DNA of 64,000 nucleotides, taken from assembly GCA_034231615.1 (NCBI GenBank), contig CM067298.1, positions 35,966,127 to 36,030,126 of the forward strand, read 5' to 3'. Shown here one piece after another: positions 55,135 to 64,000 of this stretch (its first letter is position 1; every line of letters begins with the position of its first letter). The position numbers and the translations under genes were made by a program. The notes under the pieces were generated by a model. That model was not told where the DNA came from. It saw only the letters and a program-made list of their open reading frames with translations, and made no database searches. Source of the DNA: Meghimatium bilineatum. Lineage: Eukaryota; Mollusca; Gastropoda; Stylommatophora; Philomycidae.

Positions 55135-56466
55135 TGTTTGTTTGTTTTGCGTTCGCTCCATTGTAACAATCACGGATATCCGTGCGATTTCCGCCGGGAG
55201 CGTGATTACGTTGTGCCACCGTTATGCGCCTTGTAGGCCTAGCACATCTGATTTCGGCATGCCTTGACAATTCGGGTGGGCTACCCTTAGCCTGTGACAG
55301 CCTCTATATCTGTCTCCAGGCACGCGTAGTGGCGACTCTTCGCTCAGACGATTTTTGCTCTCGTCTGACTCGCTCGAGGTGTTCCACTGTCTATGAACTT
55401 GCCTCGTGTAATTGGGCGTGCGGTTCCTGTGCCCATTGGGTACTGAACCGTTTCTCATCCGTGAGCCTGGTTCCTTAAGGGGAAGAACTCAACAGAGGAG
55501 TTGGACCCTGGCTCTTTCGCCCTCTTAGCCGAGGTGTCATTCACCGACATCGTGTACCCCTTGTCCAAGTTCGAGTCTCACACCACGCGTTTGAGAGCAA
55601 GGCGTTCTCGAGCTGAGCGTCCTTATCCCAATAGCGCCTGAGCCCATCAGGTACTGAACCCTTTCTCTCTTCAAGTGTATTTCCGGTGTAGGAAAACCTG
55701 ACAGTAGAGTTCGGCCAGGGCTAAATCGTTGTCCCTTTTGTGCCTGAGCCCATCGGGTACGGAACCCTTTCTCTCTGCAAATGTACTTCCGGTATAGGAA
55801 ACCTTGACAGTAGAGTTGGGCCAGGACTACCATCGTTGTCCCTTTCTTGCCTAAGCCCATTGGGTACAGAACCCTTTCTCTTCGCGAGCATATTTCCGGT
55901 TTAGGAAGGCTCGACTTTAGAGTTGGATTAGGTCTTCTTTCTTTACCAAACGCCAATGAATGGGTCTGGGTCTCTGCCTTTAAGGAACACAGGTAACTAG
56001 AAGCTCGTCTCGAGCTGACGGAGCTCGTAGTTCCCCTTTCCTAGGGACTTTTCACTTTCTATTTGCAGTTCGCGCTGCCCTCTAGCGCTGTTCTGCCCTT
56101 TCATTGTTTCATTGTACTCGATATGAAATCTATTTGTCTCTCGCCATGCATCTACCTTTACGTGCATTTTACATTGGCCGCCCCTCCAATGTTCGGACTG
56201 GACTGACTAGCTTCACTGTATGTCGACAGTGTCGCTATATGTGGTGATGCTGGTGGTGTCGGAGATATTGTCTATCTCTTGAGCAGTCAAATCTCTTTCC
56301 ATCTGCTACCTCCACACTCTCGGACACGATCCCTAAATGATTTGGCCAGAATCAGCTCGAGCTGCTGTATTTCTGTTTCCAGGGTGCACCGCGTGGAGGT
56401 ACATTTGGGATCTTGGTTATCTGCTAACCCTGGGTCCGCCTAGAGCAATGCGTTCCCTTTGCACCC
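55135..56466 (-). mobile_element. Rp retroposon, copy 1
   Basis: A 1332-bp insertion in the LINE-B endonuclease. A 16-bp duplication, CTCTTGTCGATATGTT, lies at 55119-55134 and 56467-56482. On the minus strand it begins GGGGTGCAAAGGGAACGC and ends with CGAACGC followed by AAAC repeats. It holds four divergent ~107-bp units (about 55427-55935), one more than the 8.9-kb copy; otherwise the two copies are collinear. The 3' module (55150-55275) resembles the SINE 3' domain. The minus 139-codon ORF over the repeats is probably fortuitous. No RT, endonuclease or transposase is present. Confidence 0.85.
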
Positions 56467-57112
56467 CTCTTGTCGATATGTTCGTAGCCCCAGCTCTGAG
56501 AGTGGCTGTTGAAGTCACCACACACCATAAGTCTCTCTTTGTCTGGAATTGTGTCTAGTGCCAATGGTTTATCATTTGGGCAGTAGTAGTTCAGGAGATG
56601 GAATTCTGCACTGTCTGTTTTTAGGTGGAGCATCTGGTATTCTGCCCCTTCCATATATACTTCCAGCTGACATGCGCTGATATTGTCTTTAATAAGTGTC
56701 AGAATTCCACGCTTTCGCCTGTCCTTTCTATCAGACCGGTAGCACCGGTAGCCTCTGATTTTGAAGGCTATATCGCTGCTGAGGTGTGTTTCTTGGATAC
56801 AGCATATATTAACTTGTTCTTCAATGAGGACATTTTCAAGTTCCAATTGTTTGCTGTATCCATCTCTTTTACTGTTGACACCCTCAGCATTCCAGTGTAT
56901 TATTTTTATTGGTCGTTTGTTTGTTTGGCCAGTAGCTCTATTCCCTTGCCTCCTGGCTCCTCGGGGCAATTGAGAAGGACTTCCAGTAACTGAGGTTGGG
57001 CCCTTTCGAGGTATAGGGCCCGGCACCGTCCCTGCCTGAACGTCCACCACAGGGCATCACCATAACTATTTATAAATACAGACATGTTTCCATTGTGTTT
57101 TGTGCGTGGCAT
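56467..57112 (-). pseudogene. LINE-B N terminus and endonuclease, first part
   Basis: ATG at 57110-57112 starts MPRTKHNGNMSVFINSYG. A one-base loss near 57050 relative to the 1461 copy then forces a frame change, after which VDVQAGTVPGP continues. The EEP-type endonuclease follows: IKIIHWNAEGVNSKRDGY, CCIQETHLSSD (catalytic Glu), FKIRGYRCYRSDRKDRRKRG, FHLLNYYCPND, LMVCGDFNSHSQSWGYE (Asp and Asn) up to IDKRG at the Rp insertion. This enzyme would nick target DNA to prime reverse transcription. Confidence 0.9.
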
Positions 57113-57281
57113 CCTGATTACCTGTGCGCCTTTTGGCTGGATGCCTCCGTCTTCAGCACTCTGCTTATTTGGGCAGGACTATGGTCCTGCTCGAGTGGGA
57201 CTGCCTGACCAGTCTTAGTTTCCAGCCCCTGATGGCTGAACTAAGCCCCATCACCTCTGCACGGTGCTGATCTCGATGGAC

Positions 57282-57799
57282 ATTGATCATGCTCATTGTG
57301 ACAGTTAGCTTTTGCAGATCACATGTTTCGTTTTCTTTGAGGCTGCTGATTGATGTGTTTATTTGTAGTGAATCACTATTTTGCTACCATTGTATAGGGT
57401 AAAGGGTAGGTAGCAAAAGTGTTGATTTATTGGTAGTCTGTTTGACACTCTATTTAAAAATTTTTCATGATGGACAAAGCTACTGTATCTGAATCAATCA
57501 TCACAATGCTAGATCATCCAGTCTTTCCTTCATGGTGTGTGTTGCTATTCTGTTATATTTCTTTATCTGAATTAAGCTTTTAATATTTATTGTGAGAGTG
57601 GCTACAACCATGTAACTTTCTGCAATTCTAGTATTGACGTGGTGTTCACAGCTCCTGTGATGAAACTCTGCTACATCCTTTTCTATTTATTGTGTGCATC
57701 AATTGAAGATTGCCTGCATCCATTCTGGTTATTATTCATTTCTTCCTATCGTTCTTGAAGTGTACTGGACCAAAATGGTGGTGTTGTTATAATAGTATT
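57282..57799. other. Unassigned, possibly LINE-C linker
   Basis: Lies between LINE-B and the LINE-C endonuclease. Minus-strand frames are full of stops; no motif could be secured. Confidence 0.3.
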
Positions 57800-58700
57800 C
57801 CCTGTTTATCAATTCGTTGGCAGCTTGTAGTAAGCGTCTGCTGAAGTCTGCATTCACAACACTTATATCTTTGTTGTGCATCGCAAAAGACGAATGGAAC
57901 ACATTTGTTCAGTGTCTGAATAGGCCCAAGTTGACCTTCTTTGTAGTTTCATCTTGTAATGACTTGTTCTCCTTTCAGTATTATATCATGAACCCTGCTA
58001 ATGACAGAGCGATGGTCACTTCCTCTCAGCTGTTCTCCAACGTCTCTACTTATGTTTCCTGCTATGTCTATAGTGACAAAAGAAAGGCCTGGAGTTGATC
58101 ATTAGTTGGTCATTGTGCCAAATTCTGGAGTAAAAGATATGCATATCTGATGATGTGTTGAACAGGATTATTGCGTGATCATCCTGCCCTGTTTCAACCT
58201 CTCCTCCTCTGTGAGAAAATTAGCTGTAGTTCCGGCTTTGGGGTAGCCTGAATTGTGTTGAGATTCATAGGTTTGTATTTTTGGGCAGTAATAGTTAAGA
58301 CATTTCAGTTCCGTGATGTTGGATTCCAGTTGCAACAGATGGTACTTTGCTCCATCCATGAAAACTTTTTTCATATGCATTAACATTGTTCCTTACAATG
58401 ATAAATACTCCTCCTTTCATGCAGTCTTGTCTGTCAGATGTGAAACAGTAATACCCCTTATTTTAAAGTGCTGGTCTGGATTCGAGTGGGCTTCCTAAAC
58501 ACAATATACACTGACTTGTTTCTGAACAAGGATACTTTCTTACTCTGTTATAACCATCATGCCTTCTCCTGATCACCTATGTTTAAGTGCATTATGATTA
58601 GAGGCGCTTTAATCACTCCTTCTTCTTTGCTTCTTTCTATAGTTTGACTGTCATCTCGTCTCTTTCCCTCACAATTTTCTTTCCAATATGTGTTGTGAAC
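57800..58700 (-). pseudogene. LINE-C endonuclease remnant
   Basis: Joining frames on the minus strand gives an EEP endonuclease in order: LIIMHLNIGDQ, QKQVSVYCV-stop-EAHSNPDQHFKIRG (QETHL equivalent), QTRLHERRS, MDGAKYHLLQLESNITELKC, CLNYYCPK and, near 57990, a GSDHR-like block in degraded form. At least six stops or frame changes are present. It is distinct from LINE-B. The 3' half of a LINE in the same orientation lies at 50729-52175, so LINE-B probably separates the two halves of LINE-C. Confidence 0.65.
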
Positions 58701-60615
58701 GATCCTGATTTTTGCACATGCCAAACAATAGAACCATATGTATAGCTTACTATATCTCCCTTGAATGAATTTTTATCAACCAAATTAGTTGTGTGACAAG
58801 ATCCAGAAACATGCGGAAAAAAAACAATATTAGACAGTTCTCATGGGGACTAAAAATTAAGAGTGAAAACAAGTCAGGAAGAAAAAGGTCTTTGAAATCG
58901 CCAGCATCTCCAGACTTTTCTAAACTTCACAGTAGAAGATCAGTCTAATGTAATGCTAAAGAGCAGGAACTTGTGTCGTCGCCACAACATATGCAATAGG
59001 GTATTATTCCCTAATCTCCGAAACATTAACATTAAGTCTTTATCCAGAATTGAACTCTAGCCGCCACGATTACGAGGCTCCTAGCTTCCCGGTCAAGTAC
59101 GACAACGTAGACATTTTTAAGTAAGAACAAATGTACTGCTTCTGCTGAAGATCACCGTATTTAAAAAAATTTAATTGTATGAAATTGTCTATCGGTACGA
59201 ATGTGATCGATGATAGTAATGTGGCCATGGAAAGACCTCGAACAATTGGGCAGGGAGGGAATCTATGCTCCGAATGAAAAAAAATGCTGATGTTGACTCT
59301 TTTGTCTCCCCTGTTTCGCTGCAACTTTTCTAGAATACCCTTCAAAGTCCGTGCACATTTAGAAAGAGCTGTTCGTTTTTGTGCGGTAGCTGTCAGGATT
59401 TATATCAAGATATTTATAATAATTTTTGTGTGTGTCTATAGAGCTCTTCTTGTGCTTTCAATATGGAATTGCTTAGACTTCACGTCACCAATGCATTTGT
59501 GACACACACGCTCTTGACAATGGCCATCCCGGTCTCTCGCGTTGCTTGCAGATTGAATGTCCTGCCGGGCAAATATGAGACTTGAGCAGACTATATTCGA
59601 TACTATCAGGCGTATGCCGTGCTATGATGCAGAGAGACTGCCGCATCAGGTGGCACCAATCAAAATACATTGTTTTGGGGCGGCATTTCGAAGAAAAACT
59701 ATTTAAGGCGCGAAATTTCGAAGACTTGCATCGTACTGAGAAAATCTACCGCACTGTCCTGGATACTATACAAATTAAGAAAATATTTTTATAAAAATAT
59801 GTATCATATATGTTTAATATTAGAGATATCAGCTGCCAAAAGTGGCAGTATCAGTGGTCTTGTTTATGTCATTTGATGTTTATCACCATTATCGAGACAT
59901 ACAGTAAATGAGTAGTTACATTTCAATAGTTCAACATTTATATAGTGCATGTGTCATATTCTTACATAAGTTGTGCAATTCTTAACACTGAAAAACATGG
60001 GTGTATAACGTGTATAGCCTAGTGTATATACAGTGCCACTTATTCTTCATTGAACAATGGTATACCTCCATTAAATCGGTACTATCGCACTGCTCAGAAA
60101 CATGGACAACGACGAAAGGGTTAACTAGATAATTACAAAGTTTCATCAATGGATGCCTGCGTAGAATAGAAGGTTTGAAATAGGTATAAATCCGGATATG
60201 GACGTCTGAAAGATTTAAACAGAGCTAAAGTTGAAGATGATGTACTGAAGATGGACAAATCGTACACTAAGAAAATCAGTAGAAAACATTGAAGACAGGC
60301 ATTGTTCCGGAAAACACAGGCAAAATATAAAAGCGGAAGACAAAGAGGCGCACGGAAAAAAAACATTATATTCATATACAGGACTGGATGAGACTTGGTG
60401 AGACTTGATATAGACTTGAGGCTAATTGAGATATGGGGCCCTTTAACGATTAAGAATATATAGATAGTGAAAAAAAATATTTTGGGGACCCCCAAGAAAG
60501 TGGGGACCCTAAGCTATAGCTTGTTTAGTTTATGTAAATCCGTCACTGTTCATATACTCTGTATATGTAGAACATATTTATATGTGCTGACAAAACGAAT
60601 ACGAGTATACGTAAT
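58701..60615. other. Long unassigned stretch
   Basis: About 1.9 kb with no supported gene. Several 60-120-codon ORFs, including minus 60133-60495, have no domain. Confidence 0.45.
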
Positions 60616-60619
60616 GACG

Positions 60620-61545
60620 CCAAAAGCCTGACTGTAATACTTTGGAAAGTCATGTAATCCGACGTAAGAATATAATTGGAATTGCTACATGAAACGTAAC
60701 AGCATGTACCAGGGAAAACAGCATACAGTATAAAGCGACATGAGACCATTAGACATAGACATTCTTGGAATATGCGAACATAGATAGGTTGGTCAAGGAT
60801 ACTTCACAACCACAAATGGCGGAGTGTTCATATATTCAGGCAAAGAGAAATGTGATCACAGCGGAGTCGGTATATCACTGTCAAAAGATATCGCCAGAAA
60901 AATGTAAAGATACAACACAATCAACGATCGCATAATGACAATAAGACTAAACAGAAGATCTAAAAACATCACCATCATCTAAACATATGCACCAACATTA
61001 GCAGCAAAAGACGAATAAGTATACACATTTGTTTACGATTTACAAGACAATAGATTAAACACCGAAACAAGACATTAAAATAGTAATGGGGGATTTAAAT
61101 TCAAAGGTTGGACCACGAAGCACATGGGAGGAAAAACATGCAGTAAGGACATTCGCTATCGGCCAAAGGAACGAGAGAGGAGAACGACTAGTAGATGTGT
61201 GCATAGACAACTTGACAATCACGAACACTCTATTCCAAATAAACATCATAGGCGACTGTTCACGTGGACATCACCAGATGGCTAGACAAAATTTCAAATA
61301 GATTACATCCTAATCCATAACAGATGGAGGTCACCAAGACCCTTAAGAGTGCAGATTGTGATACAGACCACGAACTTCTCATGGCGGATGTAAAAATAAA
61401 GCTTAATAATGTTATAAAAGGGGCTAGACCCATCCGCTTTAAAACCAGCAATATACTAGCAGAGTATAGCATCGACGTTCACAACATTGAAATGCTCCTG
61501 GCAGTATAAGAACAATTAACACCCGATGAAGTACGGAAACCCATT
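60620..61545 (+). pseudogene. RTE-like LINE endonuclease
   Basis: Pieces in order: MRPLDIDILGICEHR, GQGYFTTTNGGVFIYSGKEK, SGVGISLSKDIARKM, INDRIMTIRLNRRS, VMGDLNSKVGPRSTWEE (GDxNxKVG), RNERGERLVDVCIDNLTITN, then across frame changes an FTWTSPDGQ-like and a DCDTDHELLMADVKIKL segment. The last carries the D-H of the endonuclease active site. At least four frame changes or stops occur. The RT that should follow is missing; the sequence stops being readable near 61545. Confidence 0.75.
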
Positions 61546-61654
61546 TTATTTAAGTTGTAGGGCGATTCGGTGCTGCTAGAACGAACCTGGTTCCGGCACA
61601 TAGGACAGAGGTTTTGATTCTCTATGTGTTGTGATCCGCTGCCTGCAATTTTAG

Positions 61655-61989
61655 TTCATGTATAGTCGTGCAGCCTATTATTTCCCCTTCTTTAAGTATG
61701 GTGTTTTTTTAGGGTTTGCTTTCGGTCTTCCTCGTTTTTTTTTTAACCTTCTGGTGTCCAGATAAGGGTTTATTCTGTTTTCATCTAGACTTAAAATGTG
61801 ACCCAGGTATTTCCATCTGCTTTTTCTTATGACGTTTGAAACATATTCTTGGTGTGTTTTGTTTCTTAAATCACATTATGTGACGAAATCATTTTATGTT
61901 CATCAGTTTGCGGATACATTTGTTTTCGAAACTGTTTAATTTTTGGTCTGTTGCTTGAGTTGATTTCCAACTTTCACTTCCATACGTCT
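61655..61989 (-). pseudogene. LINE-E C terminus, after LINE-D
   Basis: The minus strand reads YGSESWKSTQATDQKLNSF, ENKCIRKLMNIK, a stop, and in pieces NTPRICFKRHKKKQMEIPGSH. This follows the layout of the 6650-7205 LINE-E copy (YGCESWK, NTFENKCLRRLLNI). It lies just left of LINE-D and continues the RT on the other side. About 30 codons are missing at the junction. Confidence 0.65.
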
Positions 61990-62790
61990 TCTTCTTCTTC
62001 TTCATCGTTCTTCAGTCAGATATCAGGTTACAGCACCAATAGCTTCAATGAATTGTGTGATTCGCTTCCGGTCATCCATGGAACCCCTCAAGTCTGGAAG
62101 TAGTGCCGTCTCAGTAGGCCATATTTTCTCCCTCTCTTCTTGGTAGAGTTGACAGGCATGAATGATGTGTTCTGCAGTCTTTGGGCTCAGTCCACAGTTG
62201 CACAGGTCTGTCTCACCAATCTTCAGCTTTCGGAACATGTGACTTCTCAGTCTGTTGTGACCAGTTCGTAGTCTGAAAATGATGGTTTGTTCCTTGCGTG
62301 ACATTTGGTGGTAGGGGTCATTTGGTTCTGCAGTTGGGTGCATTTGCTTCCACTTTTTCTTATACTCTGCTTTTAATATGGTCTTACTTTCATAGTACGT
62401 ATTATCCTTTTCTATTTGTTCCAGTGATCCCCCTTTCCTTGCCAGGATATCAGCTTTTTCATTTCCAGGCATGCCACAGTGACCTGGGATCCACTGCAGT
62501 ACTGTTTCTTTGGTGTAGTAAGCAGGCCGTAAGTTCATTCATGCTCGTGTTCTTTGGATCTTTCAATGCCTGCAATACTGATTTTGCATCCGTTAGAAAT
62601 ACTACATGTCTGTTGTGACTAGGCAAGCAATTCATGAGCATTTTGGCTGCCTCTATTATGGCTTCCATTTCTGCTTTGAAATTTGTGGAATGTTTGCCTG
62701 TGGGTATGAATTTCTCTATTTCTTTTCCATCTGGTGTTACTATATATATTCCTGATCCTCCATCTAATACTGCCTCTAGCTGCAACTGCT
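61990..62790 (-). pseudogene. LINE-D RNase H and C terminus, inserted in LINE-E
   Basis: RNase H is nearly complete: AVLDGGSGIYIVTPDG, IPTGKHSTNFKAEMEAIIEA (Glu), HVVFLTDAKSVLQAL (Asp), one frameshift near 62520, then VLQWIPGHCGMPGNEKADILA (Asp). The C terminus has QTIIFRLRTGHNRLRSHMF, CNCGLSPKTAEHIIHAC and TQFIEAIGAVT before the stop, then a (GAA)n tail at 61990-62005. The 171-codon ORF 62023-62538 is intact. It is 5'-truncated: RT and endonuclease are gone. It is related to, but clearly different from, LINE-B. Confidence 0.85.
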
Positions 62791-64000
62791 ATGCGTATAT
62801 TTCTTTCTTTTATTGAGTCTCCGTCAACAAACATTCGGCTGCCCAAGTAATTAAAGTTGAAGACTTTTTCCAGTATTTTGTTTTTACTGAGATGTGATTT
62901 GTTGAACTGAGTAGTTCCATGATTATTGATTTGGATGTGTTGATCTGGAGGCCAATTTGACCTGCAAGTGTGCATAGTTTGTTGGTTATATCTTGTGTTT
63001 GTTGATGAGTAGAGTTTAAGATTGCGATGTCATCTGCAAAAACAAGGTAAGTTGAAGTTTTATTTTTGACTCATTGGATACCCAATTTTTCATCTTGAAT
63101 GGTTTAAAGCATGATCCAATCGATGACTATTCCAAATAGCATTGGCGATAATACGCAGTCCTGTTTCACTCCTGTGTCGTCATTGAACTATTCTGAATTT
63201 CCTTTCTTCTTACGCAACAGGTTTCTTCTTGGTAAAGGGCTTTTATAATGTTTATATATTTTGTTTGAAATCCATAGATCTTAAGGATTTCCCATAATGC
63301 AGGTTGATGTATACTATCAAAAACTTTTTGTAAATAAATAAAGTTAATTACTAAAGGAGTTGGAAACTCAATTGAATTTTCTTTCTATAATATTTCTTAG
63401 AGTGAAGATGTGATCTACACACGAACGTTTAGGTCTAAAGCCGGCTTATTCTTCTCTAAGTCTTCGATCAACAGATTTTTTTCATACTTTCCATTATGAT
63501 GCTACAAAACAGTTTTCCTGGGATTGATAGTAAAGTTATTCCACGTAAGGTTGTTGCAGTCTTACAGGTCTCCTTTTTTGAAGTTTGAAGATTACACCAT
63601 CGTTCCAGTCTTTTGGAGGGGATTCTGTCTGCCATACAGCATTCATTATAGCAAGTAGGTGGCCCAAGGAGTAGTCGTCTGCTACTTTTAGCATTTCACC
63701 CGAGATTTCATCATTTCAACAGGCATTTGCTGTTTTTTTAATTTCTTGATGGCTTGTTTCATTTCATTTAGTGAGATGTTGTAGCATGTTGCATTTAATG
63801 AATGCATGATTTCTTCCATTTCAGAATTTTGCGATTTTTTTGGGGGTGGTCTATTTAATAGCTCTTTAAAATGTTCTGCCGATCTATCTGTCTGGACTAG
63901 TTGAGAGCTATCAACCCAGCATTTGTTGGCTGTGGTGATTTTCTAGGCAATATAAATACATTCAGTAGGTTGCCATTGCTTTCTGAACGGTCCGGATGCA
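62791..64000 (-). pseudogene. LINE-E reverse transcriptase (runs off window)
   Basis: From 64000 downward the minus strand gives, across frame changes, GRTF-like text, DEISGEMLKVADDYSLGHLL, MNAVWQTESPPKDWNDGVI, LWISNKIYKHYKS, TGVKQDCVLSPMLFGIVIDW and the catalytic box VFADDIAILNSTHQQTQDI, with FADD at 63029-63040 intact. It continues GQIGLQINTSKS, and FNYLGSRMFVDGDS near 62830, then breaks at LINE-D. Stops and frameshifts are frequent. The upstream part lies beyond the window. Confidence 0.8.

Larger units (their letters stand above)
52176..57281 (-). mobile_element. LINE-B, near full length, with Rp inside
   Basis: A minus-strand non-LTR retrotransposon of about 3.8 kb once the 1.3-kb Rp insert is set aside. 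Order: 5' UTR (57281-57113), start region MPRTKHNGN, endonuclease, reverse transcriptase, RNase H, zinc-knuckle C terminus and a (GAA)n tail on the left. It is the longest LINE in the window. Frameshifts and stops occur in every domain. No TSD was found: the left flank is GGGGAAATATT-like and the right flank is CATTGATCATG. Its placement next to LINE-C may therefore involve rearrangement. Confidence 0.85.

Noticed and set aside
55537-55956. 139-codon minus ORF in Rp as a protein gene
   Set aside because: It follows the ~107-bp tandem units, and copy 2 does not keep the frame.

Overview
The window is eukaryotic and AT-rich, and I find no convincing host gene, rRNA or intact tRNA in it. Nearly all readable coding signal comes from broken non-LTR retrotransposons (LINEs), with SINEs, short inverted-repeat elements and many minisatellites between them. 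The mix of RTE-like LINEs, LINEs carrying RNase H, and abundant SINEs with a GGCGACTAA-type core suggests a lophotrochozoan, most likely a mollusc. That is inference from element types; nothing here fixes the species. Labels such as LINE-A or RTE-1 are local to this answer.

Layout. 0-8.6 kb: LINE 3' scraps, an internally deleted 475-bp LINE-B derivative with target-site duplications (TSDs), a pogo/Tigger-like short element and minisatellites. 8.6-10.6 kb: RNase H LINE-A split by a 1.2-kb retroposon with an (AAAC)n tail (called Rp here). 11-15 kb: RTE-1 interrupted by RTE-2 and RTE-3. 15-23 kb: LINE-B 3' ends, a hAT-like element, SINEs and palindromic elements. 22.8-25.7 kb: a 37-bp satellite invaded by a SINE and by a 2-kb RTE with one of the best-preserved reverse transcriptases here. 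25.7-48 kb: mostly unassigned DNA with minisatellites, about ten SINEs and small insertions. 48.7-50.2 kb: another RTE-like LINE. 50.3-58.7 kb: a probable triple nest in which LINE-C flanks near-complete LINE-B, which carries the second Rp copy. 60.6-64 kb: an RTE-like endonuclease, then LINE-E interrupted by RNase H LINE-D.

How the parts relate. The autonomous partners would have been LINEs encoding an AP-type endonuclease, a reverse transcriptase and, in LINE-A to LINE-D, RNase H. The SINE ends in a GAACGCAGAAGAAG-like tail shared with LINE-A. The 3' module of Rp resembles the 3' half of the SINE. LINE-B left a head-to-tail deletion derivative and a head-only derivative. All recognised coding copies carry stops, frameshifts, truncation or a mutated catalytic residue, so nothing here looks autonomously active.

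The best candidate for something undescribed is Rp: two copies of 1.2-1.3 kb, each with a clear TSD, that differ by one internal ~107-bp unit. Clade names, hammerhead remnants and the link from SINE to LINE remain hypotheses.
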